NCBI GenBank assembly: GCA_009776905.1
Contig: WRMX01000042.1
Location: forward strand, 5,661-20,898
Direction: 5' to 3'
Source: Oscillospiraceae bacterium
Lineage (GTDB): Bacteria; Bacillota; Clostridia; Oscillospirales; Oscillospiraceae
Length of the DNA stretch: 15,238 nucleotides
Positions 1 to 7,406 of this stretch are shown here, in pieces; positions within the stretch are counted from its first letter, which is position 1, and each line of letters begins with the position of its first letter. The position numbers and the translations under genes were made by a program. Under the pieces are notes generated by a model. That model was not told the DNA's origin, ran no database searches, and was given only the letters and a program-made list of their open reading frames with translations.

Positions 1-407
1 GTCACGACGAACATTTTTTGCGCAAGGCAAAGCGCTGCGGAAAGACCCGCAACGCCTGCCCCGATTATTGCTATTTTCTCTGTTTTCGGCGGTATGACAT
101 ACCTGTCAGGGTTCTTGTTTTTCGCAAAGCGGACGCAGGCTTCTTCTATCTGCGTGATGGCGACCGTCTCGTCTCCTGTTTGTTTGCGCAGGCACTCAGT
201 CTCGCAAGGAGCCGGGCAGAGCTCGCATACAACAGCGGGAAATAATGCTGCGTTGCGCAACGATTTATAGGCCACGTTCCAACGCCCTTTCGCGGCCCTT
301 TCCATCAACGAGCGAACATCGATGGAAAAAGGGCACTCGAACGAACACGGCGCCGGTTCGCCACTAAAACATTTTTCCGTATATGCAACAGCATCCCTCT
401 GCTCCAT
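1..407 (-). CDS. N-terminal part of a GltD-like Fe-S/FAD oxidoreductase, cut by the window edge
   Basis: An open frame of 135 codons runs leftwards from an ATG at 407 and leaves the window without a stop. The start is preceded by AGGGGG at about 5 nt. Residues 13-72 hold clustered cysteines (C13, C21, C25, then C61-x2-C64-x3-C68-x3-C72 within CELCPAPCETEC). This matches the N-terminal Fe-S domain of the glutamate synthase small subunit and dihydropyrimidine dehydrogenase group. Residues 111-126 (KIAIIGAGVAGLSAAL) are a dinucleotide-binding Rossmann motif. The family passes electrons between NAD(P)H, FAD and Fe-S centres in the cytoplasm, but the substrate of this branch cannot be told from the fragment. 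It lies 113 nt behind rubrerythrin on the same strand with no clear promoter of its own, so co-transcription is likely. A role as electron donor to rubrerythrin is only inference. Confidence 0.85.
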   Translation of the reverse strand, partial: MEQRDAVAYTEKCFSGEPAPCSFECPFSIDVRSLMERAAKGRWNVAYKSLRNAALFPAVVCELCPAPCETECLRKQTGDETVAITQIEEACVRFAKNKNPDRYVIPPKTEKIAIIGAGVAGLSAALCLAQKMFVV

Positions 408-439
408 CTGCGCCCCCTAAGAATTTTTACTAATAACGA

Positions 440-453
440 GAGGGTCCGCCCTC
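440..453 (-). terminator. Short GC hairpin between rubrerythrin and the oxidoreductase
   Basis: GAGGG and CCCTC form a perfect 5-bp stem around a 4-nt loop, followed on the minus strand by TCGTTATT. The stem is short and the T run is broken, so at best it is a weak attenuator between the two genes. It may be chance. Confidence 0.2.
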
Positions 454-520
454 CTCATGACGCACGACTTCATCGTTCCGGCAACCAATTCCACAGCCTG
501 TATACCGTGTGGAGCTGTTG

Positions 521-1063
521 CTAATAATTTATTAACCGCAACTCAAAATATGCCTGCGGATGGTCGCATACGGGGCATAGCTCGGGAGCGTCCGCTCTGT
601 CCTCGATGTGCCCGCAATTACGGCAAATCCAAACTGACTTTTCGGTTTTTTTAAACACTGTGTCGCTCTCAACATTGCTTAGCAGCTTGAGATACCGCTC
701 TTCGTGCTCCTTCTCGATAGCGGCGACAGATGTGAACAGCGCTGCGATGTCGTCAAATCCCTCCGCGTGCGCTTCATCCGCCATCCGCTTGTACATTTCC
801 GTCCACTCTTCATGTTCGCCCGCTGCGGCGGCTTTCAGGTTCTCGGCGGTCGCCGGGACCGCGCCCCCGCAAAGCAGCTTGAACCAAATCTTCGCGTGCT
901 CCTTTTCGTTGCCTGCGGTTTCCTCAAAGATCGCCGCTATCTGCTCGTATCCGTCCTTTTTCGCCCTTGACGCGAAATAGGTATATTTGTCCCTCGCCAT
1001 GCTCTCTCCGGCAAAGGCCTCCAATAGGTTCTTCTCCGTTTTTGTACCATCAAGTTTGCTCAT
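521..1063 (-). CDS. rbr: Rubrerythrin
   Basis: This 180-aa protein is a peroxide-reducing non-haem iron protein of the cytoplasm that anaerobes use against oxidative stress. Residues 10-130 form the ferritin-like four-helix domain. Diiron ligand candidates are E20, E53-x2-H56, the EHEEW segment (83-87), E97 and E117-x2-H120. The C-terminus is a rubredoxin domain with C147-x2-C150 and C163-x2-C166, expected to bind one Fe(SCys)4 centre. Length and domain order are those of classical rubrerythrin. An in-frame ATG 12 nt further upstream (1075) has no ribosome binding site, whereas the ATG at 1063 is preceded by GGAGGT at a spacing of 4 nt, so 1063 is chosen. It has its own promoter and is followed by a GltD-like oxidoreductase. 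Confidence 0.96.
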   Translation of the reverse strand: MSKLDGTKTEKNLLEAFAGESMARDKYTYFASRAKKDGYEQIAAIFEETAGNEKEHAKIWFKLLCGGAVPATAENLKAAAAGEHEEWTEMYKRMADEAHAEGFDDIAALFTSVAAIEKEHEERYLKLLSNVESDTVFKKTEKSVWICRNCGHIEDRADAPELCPVCDHPQAYFELRLINY

Positions 1064-1120
1064 ATTGACCTCCATATTGCCTAATCAATTTCCAATGCGT
1101 GTAGTTACTAGAACGCATAT

Positions 1121-1149
1121 ATGATATAGGAATTTAAGCCTTGTGTCAA
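1121..1149 (-). promoter_or_regulatory. Sigma-A-type promoter of rubrerythrin
   Basis: On the minus strand TTGACA (1149-1144) is followed after 17 bp by TATCAT (1126-1121). This is a perfect -35 box and a 5/6 match to the -10 box, about 50 nt ahead of the gene's ribosome binding site. The imperfect repeat TTGTG...CACAG (1141-1160) overlaps the -35 box and could be an operator, but its spacing fits no regulator I recognise. Confidence 0.75.
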
Positions 1150-1202
1150 ATTTTTCACAGTTTCTCCAGCCGTTTATGCCTAATGCGATGTGAAGCAGAA
1201 GC

Positions 1203-1246
1203 TACAATACACGCCCTTGCGTCAGGAGCCTTGGGCGTGTATTGTA
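1203..1246 (-). terminator. Perfect 14-bp inverted repeat after the giant SLH gene
   Basis: TACAATACACGCCC (1203-1216) is exactly complementary to 1233-1246, with a 16-nt loop. It lies 36 nt past the stop codon of the giant SLH gene and before the rubrerythrin promoter, where a terminator is expected. There is no T run after it on either strand, so it is not a standard intrinsic terminator. It could act as a 3'-end RNA stabiliser, a terminator of another kind, or a small mobile repeat. Confidence 0.5.
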
Positions 1247-1281
1247 ACAAGCAGAAATGTCCGCTTTTTTTCGCCCAATGA

Positions 1282-4200
1282 TCACTTTATCACGCCGAGA
1301 AACCTCATTATCACGGTGGCGACCTCGGCCCTCGTCGCCCCGCCGTGCGGATCGAGATAACCGCCCGGCTTGCCTCCGATGACTCCCGCGCCGCAGGCCC
1401 ACTGGAACGCCTCATATGCGCCCTCGCTGATTATGAACGCATCTTCATAGCTCAAGATATTGGTGTCCAATCCGACGGACACATCGATACCATAAGCGAC
1501 GCAATAGCGATACAAAATCGTCACCATCTGCTGCCTCGAAATGCTGTCCCCGGGGCCAAAGCGGCCGTCGCCATAGCCTCCGACGATGCCATTCTGCGAT
1601 GCCCATGCCACCGCATCGGCATACCATGCGTCAGCGATGACATCACTAAACGGCAATGCTCCTGCAGCTCCCGAGCCACCAGCGCCACCGCCGCTCGCAC
1701 CCGAACCACCACCAGCGCCACCAGCACTCGTGCCCGCACCGCCACCGCCGCCCGCGCCCGCGCCGCCATAGACGCGGTACAGCATCGTCACAAACTGCGC
1801 CCTCGTCAGCGAGCCGCCCGGAGCGAACTTCCTGTTCCCAACGCCATTGACGATGCCCAGCTCCAAAGCCTTGGTGATGTCCGCACGCGCCCAATGGTTG
1901 ACGACATCGGTAAACACGCCCAGGTCCTTGTCAACAGCGACGCCGCCTGCAGAGCCGACATATAATGCCCCATTGCCGAAGCAGAGATAATAGACATTGT
2001 CGAGCGTCGGGTCATCCTCCCACGCGGACGTTTCGGAGCTGTATTGCACGCCCTCGTCCGCAGCATCTAGCTTATACACGACCCCGCTCGTCGTCGTGCC
2101 GAACCACACGCCCTCGATCGGGTCCGCAGCGACGGCCCTTATCTCGCCCTTGTTCTTCAACAAGCTCCCCAGCAGCTCCTCGCCGGTGTAGGACTTCTCC
2201 AAAACATACCCATCATCGGTATTCACGATATAATCTATCCTGCCGCCGACCGACGTAGGCATATTCGCATATGACCCGGAACGTACGGCCCAGATCCCGC
2301 CGTTGCTATCTATGGCAAAGCATCGCACCCAGACATCCGCGAGCAGCGACGATGACGCAATCTCGCTATATTCGCCGACATACTCCTGCGCGAAATCGAT
2401 GTTCGCATCCTTGTCCATATGGACATAGCCGCCGGTGAACAGATCGTCCGGAGTGCCTTCGCCATCGGGGTAGAAGCCTATCCAAACGCCGCCCCTTCCG
2501 TCAGATTTGATAGCGCTGACGGAATTTGCCGGAAACCCGTGCTCTCGCGTCCATGTCTCCCATTTCTCTCCGTCATACCGCGTAATGCCGACGCCGGAAC
2601 CAAACCAGATAGTCCCGTCGGCTTCGATTTCAATCGCCTGTATATAATCGCTCGGGAGCTCGTCGCCCTGCTCATACCACGTGAACTCCCCATCTTTCAG
2701 ATAACCGACGCCCTTGTGCGCAGTCGGGTCCATATAGCTCGCGTTCTGCGTGAACCAGACCCCCCTGGATTTATCGAGGGCGACCGCCGAGACAATTCCG
2801 GTGAGGATCGCGTCCGCGGACTGCTCGTCATATACGGTCACGCCGCCGCTGTTGTTAACATATGCCAATCCGCCCCCATAAGTGCCGACCCAGAACCCGC
2901 CCGCATCGTCTGCCACAATGCCCCTTGTCCCGGCAAATGGCAGCTCCTCTCCCGCATGGTAAACAACAAAGCCCGATTGCTCGGCGGTTTCTTCAACCTC
3001 CGCGCCGACGACGATCCTGTTGATCCACTTATTGCACCATCCCGTGTTGTCGTTGACGACGAGGCGCAGCGGCCCGTAAGCGTTCCCGACGTTCGGGTCA
3101 AAGCCCGCGTCCGTGTCGTTTGGCACCAGCGGCAGCCCGTTGTCGGCCGTGGTCCCCACTGCGTATGCCACAAGCAGCGGCTTTCCATTGACGCCCTTTT
3201 CCAAATCCGTGCCCGTCAGCGACACGGCATATCCGTCCGATGCATAAACCGTGATCTCGGAAGTCGTCAAATCCCCTGCGAACCCTATCGTTTGCAGGAG
3301 CTTATATAGGTCGATCCCCTCGATGAATATGGTGCCTCCCATCTGATAGACATCATTGACCATGATGTTTTCCATCGCCTCAATATCGGCGACCGAGTAA
3401 ACGGCGCGTTTTGCGAGGTTCGATCCCGATATCTCAATCTCATACCCCGCATATTGCAGGAAGTTGCCGTATGAATGCGTCCACCCGGAGGCTTCCGCAG
3501 CGACGACTTCGATTTTCGTCACGTTCGTTATGCACTCCGACGCAGAAGCGCCGTTTATCACAAGCCGCATCAATCCTCCGTTGGCGGTTGCCAGCGGCGC
3601 GCCCTTGCCTCCGACAGTCATGCCATATGCGAGTATGACGCCCTTCGCAGCGTCCTGCAAATCGTCCGCCGTCAGGACCGTCTCCTGCCCCGCTTCATTC
3701 GACACGATGACGGAAGCCATTCTGGCCGACGCGCCGATGGATGCATCATATAGCAGCCTGAACAGATCCAGCCCCCTATATTCGTCGCTCTTCCCGCCGA
3801 CGATATATGTGCCCGTAACCATGTACTTCTGCTTGGTTTCGAGCGCGGAAACAGACAGCTTCAACCCATTGGGGTTCGTCACCGCGCCTGAAAACTCGAC
3901 CAATTGCTTGCCGTCTTCTTCATTATGCGAATACGGATCCGCTTCAAGGTTCACGACGATTTTGTTCAGATTCAAGACTGCGGCGGCATTGTCTCCGCCC
4001 GCCGCGACGCTCCCGGATGCGACTTCGTCAACGGTCTGCGCCCTTACGAACATCAGCGGCCCCCCGCTGTTGAGGATCTGCTTGCCGGTCACTGTGTCCG
4101 TCGCGACATAACCCGGCGACGCCGCGCTTTTCACCAACGGATATCCGTTCTTCGCGAACGCGACCATCGCTCCGAGCCCCGACGTGCTTCGCAAAGTGTT

Positions 4201-6981
4201 GTATCCGGGTTGCCTGATGCTGTCAAGCGTAAATGTCGCTGCTGGCGTGGCCGCACCCTCGGCATATAAATTGACCGTGCCGAGATACCCTGCCATCCCG
4301 ATGTCCTCCGACAGCAGGTACCACAGGTTGACGCCTTCAAAGAGGTCCTCGACGGGCTTCCCTCCTGAAACGCCGTATGGGTAATATGCCTTTTCCTGCC
4401 TGCCCTGCGTGTCCATGTCGCGTTTGGACGCGCCATATAATACGTTCTCAAGTTCGGCCAGAGTATACGTCTTTGTCGTTTTCACGCCCGAAGTGCTTAT
4501 GATTTCGACCGTCAGCGCGTCCGCGGCAGCCGCCATGCTCTTATACCCCGGGTTTTGCGAGTGCGTGGAATATCTAGCCTCGTCGCCGACATAAATCTCT
4601 TGCGCCCTTTGGAGCTGCGTCGACCCGTTGTTGAAAAAGTAGGCGTAGTTTTCAAGCGCGGATGCATTGGCGCGGTTCATGCCATCCGTCTTGCCAAATA
4701 TGACCTTCAGCGGCCCTCCGTCGTTTCCGAGCCCGCCGTAAAAGCCCGGCGTGTTCGAATCTCGCACGTATGGATACCCGTTGACGCCATATGCCAGCAG
4801 CACGGGGTAGCCCCGCATGACGGGATATCCGTTGGAATCCTTCGTGCGCTTCGCTGCCTCCGCCTCGGTATAAGTCGGCTGATACTCGGCAGTCGCAAGC
4901 TGCTGCTTCGTCGGGCGCGACGTGCCGATGTCCAGGGGCGACTTTTCGTAATAATAGAACAGCTCCGGATGCGCGAGCTGGTACATCGAGAATTGCGCGG
5001 TCGTCCTGTAATTGTCCCACGCGGAGAACGAAACCAACGTGTTTTTATCCTCCGAATATTTCGAAGCGCTCACCCCGAGCTTCTGCGTCAAAAGCTGCCA
5101 GAGCTGTATGCCCTCATATTGGTTCACATACCAATAGGTCGTGTTGGAAAGGCCATAAAGATCGCGCCATCCCAATCCGCCCGCTTTCGGCTTTCCGGAG
5201 GAATCATATTCCACCATCGCCTCAAGCTCCTCGACTGTATAGTTGACCTCACGCCCCAGCACGGAGCCGGTGAGCGTAATTAGATACTCCGTGTTCGCTG
5301 GATTGTCATATAGCTTGTCGCTCGCCGTCGAATGCTTGAACCCCGGCTCGCCGGCGCCCATCTGCACATATAGGTAGGCGCAGCTCAGGAATGCCCCCGT
5401 CCCCAATGGCGCTTTGGTCCCTGCGCTCGTGAAAACGGATGGGTCATACACGAGCCTGATCGGCCCGTCAGCGTTGTCAAGCGCGGAGACAAATCCCGTC
5501 GCGCCGTCGTATACGAATGGTGCAGTCGTCGACCCGTCGGAAACGCCATGCGCCAGCAAGACAGGCTTGCCCGCCGCTTCTGCTGCTTTTAAGTCCGAAT
5601 ATGCTATCGTCGCGATGTCCTGCCTCCAACGGTTCTTGAAGACGACGGCCACCTGCTCGTCTGCCTTAACGACGCTCGTGTTCACGACGCCGTCGATAAT
5701 CGACAGCACGCTCGTGCCCTCATATGTGAACTTTTTCCCGCCGCCGTTCGCATATTCCGCATAAGCAATCACAGGCACGGCCGCCTCCAGCTCGCGTATT
5801 GCTATCGGCGTCGTGGCGGCAACGCCCGGACCCTCCACCGTCAACGTCGCACCCGTGAGCGCGTCTATGTTGTATGGCGCGGAATTCTCAATGTGCTTGA
5901 AGCTGGCGTTCTTCGATGCCGTTGTAATGGACGCGATCATCGCCGAAGGGCGCTCCCCGTCGCCATATAGCGTAAACACACCGTTTTTGGACTTGTCCGC
6001 TTCGACATCGCGATATAGGCCTTTCCATTCGCCATTGTCCAAAGTCTCATACGCCAGGATATAGTTTTTGTCGATAAGCTCCCCGACCGTCATCCCATTT
6101 TCCTGAACTGAAAAATTATCCGCTGTCGCGAATGTGACGACATTGCTCCTGTTGACGCCCTCGAGCAGCGTCTTGATCGGCACGCCGCGCGCTTCCACGG
6201 TGACGACCTCTCCCCTGCCCTGATACGTATATGACCTCTCGGAGCGCGGCATCATCAGAATCTCGGCGCGGGTATATGCTTTGCCGTTGACGGTCAACGC
6301 CGCTTCGGTAATCGCGTCGCCGCCCCGGATCGTGTTCACGTTTTTATTAAAAAGCGGATTGTTCTGGTCCTCTATGTCCAGTTGCCCCGCGACGACTGAC
6401 AGCGAATCAAACTCGTCCAGCTTGTCCGGGACAGCGGCTGTGTTCCTCGCATTCGCCCACGAAAGGATCGTAGGCACGACGACCGCCCCCGCCGCGCTGT
6501 CCGTCATGACTCCCGGATAAAAGTATCTCGGCACGCCAAACCCGGTCGTGTTCACGGCGCCCCTCGCATATGCCGCTCCCGGTGCGAACGAAATCGTATA
6601 CCCGTCGGACGCTATAATCGACAGCTTGTCTTTGGATGCATCGAAAGCGGTGCCTTTCAAAAGCGCGTCGATCGGGACGCCGGTCGCCTTATAGAAATTC
6701 TTTGTCGGGAACGTGTTGATCGCCGTGTAGGACAGCGTGACCGCTCCCATTGCTTTTATCTCCTCGAGCGTGTACGCCCGTTCATTGCCAACATTATCAG
6801 CAGTGTAAACTCCGTTGTTGCCAACAACGCTTTTCCCCGTCACGACAACCATTGGCGTCTCCGTGACGAGCGCGTCCGCCATCATTCCCGGCAAAAGGGA
6901 CAAAGGCATCAGCATAATCAGCATGACAAACGCCATGCTCGCCGATAAAATCTTCTTTAAGTTATATGCTCTAAAAAACAT
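1282..6981 (-). CDS. Giant SLH-anchored surface protein with seven sulfite-oxidase-fold-like modules and a beta-propeller
   Basis: This 1899-aa exported protein begins at an ATG preceded by AGGAG at 6-7 nt. Residues 1-37 are a signal peptide (hydrophobic 11-33, cleavage after ADA). Residues 44-1330 hold seven divergent modules, anchored at GVPIDALL (101), GVPIKTLL (266), YEGTSVLSII (420), YEGIQLWQLL (622), FEGVNLWYLL (881), YRGLDLFRLL (1068) and IEGIDLYKLL (1220). Several also carry YTLEE, DGY, LLAYxxNGxP and GPLRLV motifs. This is the signature of the sulfite oxidase/YedY fold, but the cofactor-binding cysteine is not visible, so I infer a binding or structural role. Residues 1350-1687 have seven Reg_prop-like strands (such as GGVWIG and GTIWFG), suggesting a seven-bladed propeller. 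SLH repeats lie at 1688-1739, 1776-1831 and 1843-1899, with TRAQ, SRQQ and TRAE motifs for binding secondary wall polymer. A glycine-rich linker separates the first two. Residues 44-352 are homologous to the upstream 535-aa protein. Ligand or substrate is unknown. Confidence 0.9.
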   Translation of the reverse strand: MFFRAYNLKKILSASMAFVMLIMLMPLSLLPGMMADALVTETPMVVVTGKSVVGNNGVYTADNVGNERAYTLEEIKAMGAVTLSYTAINTFPTKNFYKATGVPIDALLKGTAFDASKDKLSIIASDGYTISFAPGAAYARGAVNTTGFGVPRYFYPGVMTDSAAGAVVVPTILSWANARNTAAVPDKLDEFDSLSVVAGQLDIEDQNNPLFNKNVNTIRGGDAITEAALTVNGKAYTRAEILMMPRSERSYTYQGRGEVVTVEARGVPIKTLLEGVNRSNVVTFATADNFSVQENGMTVGELIDKNYILAYETLDNGEWKGLYRDVEADKSKNGVFTLYGDGERPSAMIASITTASKNASFKHIENSAPYNIDALTGATLTVEGPGVAATTPIAIRELEAAVPVIAYAEYANGGGKKFTYEGTSVLSIIDGVVNTSVVKADEQVAVVFKNRWRQDIATIAYSDLKAAEAAGKPVLLAHGVSDGSTTAPFVYDGATGFVSALDNADGPIRLVYDPSVFTSAGTKAPLGTGAFLSCAYLYVQMGAGEPGFKHSTASDKLYDNPANTEYLITLTGSVLGREVNYTVEELEAMVEYDSSGKPKAGGLGWRDLYGLSNTTYWYVNQYEGIQLWQLLTQKLGVSASKYSEDKNTLVSFSAWDNYRTTAQFSMYQLAHPELFYYYEKSPLDIGTSRPTKQQLATAEYQPTYTEAEAAKRTKDSNGYPVMRGYPVLLAYGVNGYPYVRDSNTPGFYGGLGNDGGPLKVIFGKTDGMNRANASALENYAYFFNNGSTQLQRAQEIYVGDEARYSTHSQNPGYKSMAAAADALTVEIISTSGVKTTKTYTLAELENVLYGASKRDMDTQGRQEKAYYPYGVSGGKPVEDLFEGVNLWYLLSEDIGMAGYLGTVNLYAEGAATPAATFTLDSIRQPGYNTLRSTSGLGAMVAFAKNGYPLVKSAASPGYVATDTVTGKQILNSGGPLMFVRAQTVDEVASGSVAAGGDNAAAVLNLNKIVVNLEADPYSHNEEDGKQLVEFSGAVTNPNGLKLSVSALETKQKYMVTGTYIVGGKSDEYRGLDLFRLLYDASIGASARMASVIVSNEAGQETVLTADDLQDAAKGVILAYGMTVGGKGAPLATANGGLMRLVINGASASECITNVTKIEVVAAEASGWTHSYGNFLQYAGYEIEISGSNLAKRAVYSVADIEAMENIMVNDVYQMGGTIFIEGIDLYKLLQTIGFAGDLTTSEITVYASDGYAVSLTGTDLEKGVNGKPLLVAYAVGTTADNGLPLVPNDTDAGFDPNVGNAYGPLRLVVNDNTGWCNKWINRIVVGAEVEETAEQSGFVVYHAGEELPFAGTRGIVADDAGGFWVGTYGGGLAYVNNSGGVTVYDEQSADAILTGIVSAVALDKSRGVWFTQNASYMDPTAHKGVGYLKDGEFTWYEQGDELPSDYIQAIEIEADGTIWFGSGVGITRYDGEKWETWTREHGFPANSVSAIKSDGRGGVWIGFYPDGEGTPDDLFTGGYVHMDKDANIDFAQEYVGEYSEIASSSLLADVWVRCFAIDSNGGIWAVRSGSYANMPTSVGGRIDYIVNTDDGYVLEKSYTGEELLGSLLKNKGEIRAVAADPIEGVWFGTTTSGVVYKLDAADEGVQYSSETSAWEDDPTLDNVYYLCFGNGALYVGSAGGVAVDKDLGVFTDVVNHWARADITKALELGIVNGVGNRKFAPGGSLTRAQFVTMLYRVYGGAGAGGGGGAGTSAGGAGGGSGASGGGAGGSGAAGALPFSDVIADAWYADAVAWASQNGIVGGYGDGRFGPGDSISRQQMVTILYRYCVAYGIDVSVGLDTNILSYEDAFIISEGAYEAFQWACGAGVIGGKPGGYLDPHGGATRAEVATVIMRFLGVIK
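1657..1767 (-). repeat. Gly/Ala/Ser low-complexity linker inside the SLH region
   Basis: Residues 1739-1775 of the giant SLH protein are almost only Gly, Ala and Ser, encoded by degenerate GC-rich triplets such as GGTGGCG. The linker sits between SLH repeats 1 and 2. SLH triplets normally pack as one pseudo-trimeric unit, so a flexible insert here is unusual. The DNA is prone to slippage, so its length may vary between strains. Confidence 0.8.
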
Positions 6982-7017
6982 CTCATTCTCCTCAATCTGT
7001 GGAGCCTCACGCCCACT

Positions 7018-7253
7018 GCCGCATCCCTATCCGTTCGCCGCATCCTTGATACGTTTGCCGCATCCTTGATACGTTCACCGCATCCTTGATACGTTCGCCG
7101 CATCCTTGATACGGCTGCCGCATCCCTATCCGTTCACCGCATCCTTGATACGTTCGCCGCATCCTTGATACGTTCGCCGCATCCTTGATACGTTCACCGC
7201 ATCTCTATCCGTTCACCGCATCCTTGATACGTTCGCCGCATCTCTATCCGTTC
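7018..7253. repeat. Twelve-copy 19/20-bp tandem repeat upstream of the giant SLH gene
   Basis: Head-to-tail units begin at 7018, 7037, 7057, 7077, 7097, 7117, 7136, 7156, 7176, 7196, 7215 and 7235. Eight are the 20-bp form GCCGCATCCTTGATACGTTC (first base G or A, with small variants). Four are a 19-bp form with CATCCCTATCC or CATCTCTATCC in the middle. A decayed unit follows at 7271-7290 and a half unit at 7291-7302. The array ends 36 bp before the giant SLH start codon, in its 5' leader or promoter region. The 425-bp gap (6982-7406) holds no gene that I can support, only this array and two hairpin elements. Confidence 0.95.
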
Positions 7254-7301
7254 ACCGCCACACTCCGGCCGCCAAATCCTGAATACGTACACCGCATCCT
7301 T

Positions 7302-7338
7302 GTAGGGGCGATTACCAATCGCCCCCACCGGCCCCTAC
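7302..7338. repeat. Hairpin element of the GTAGGGGCGATT...AATCGCCCC type
   Basis: GGGGCGATT (7305-7313) and AATCGCCCC (7317-7325) form a perfect 9-bp stem with a 3-nt loop. An alternative outer pairing exists between GTAGGGGC (7302-7309) and GCCCCTAC (7331-7338). From memory, similar GTAGGGGCGATT elements are dispersed in clostridial genomes; no search was done. The element directly abuts a truncated unit of the neighbouring tandem array, and lies 3' of the 535-aa SLH gene. Confidence 0.7.
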
Positions 7339-7342
7339 CGTC

Positions 7343-7368
7343 ATTGCAAGGCCGCAGGCCGAAGCAAT
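7343..7368. repeat. REP-like hairpin ATTGC...GCAAT
   Basis: ATTGC (7343-7347) pairs with GCAAT (7364-7368), and GGCC (7350-7353) with GGCC (7357-7360) around GCA. The flanked sequence (CGTCATTGC...GAAGCAATCC) resembles a widely dispersed bacterial intergenic repeat, as recalled from other genomes. It lies 39 nt past the stop of the 535-aa SLH gene and could mark its transcript end, although no T run follows. Confidence 0.6.
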
Positions 7369-7406
7369 CCATATTCCTCCGGCCTGCAACTCTAGGCTAA
7401 AACTAA

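Noticed and set aside
18..245. 75-codon plus-strand frame at the left end
   Set aside because: It is the antisense of the GltD-like partial gene, whose cysteine motifs and Rossmann motif read on the minus strand.
490..513. TCCACA...TGTGGA hairpin as rubrerythrin terminator
   Set aside because: The 6-bp stem has a 12-nt loop and no T run, so it is not distinguishable from chance.
1141..1160. TTGTG...CACAG as a Rex, CRP or FNR site on the rubrerythrin promoter
   Set aside because: The half sites are 2 bp too far apart for Rex (10 instead of 8) and also off for CRP/FNR, and only 4-5 bases match in each arm.
1345..3309. Long plus-strand open frames opposite the giant SLH gene (up to 296 codons)
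   Set aside because: They lie antisense to a protein with clear signal peptide, repeat modules and SLH domains, have no ribosome binding sites of note, and their translations are Arg/Ala/Pro-rich with no recognisable domain. GC-rich codons on the real strand explain them.
7018..7253. CRISPR array
   Set aside because: The units are contiguous 19/20-bp repeats with no unique spacers between them, and there are no cas genes in the window.
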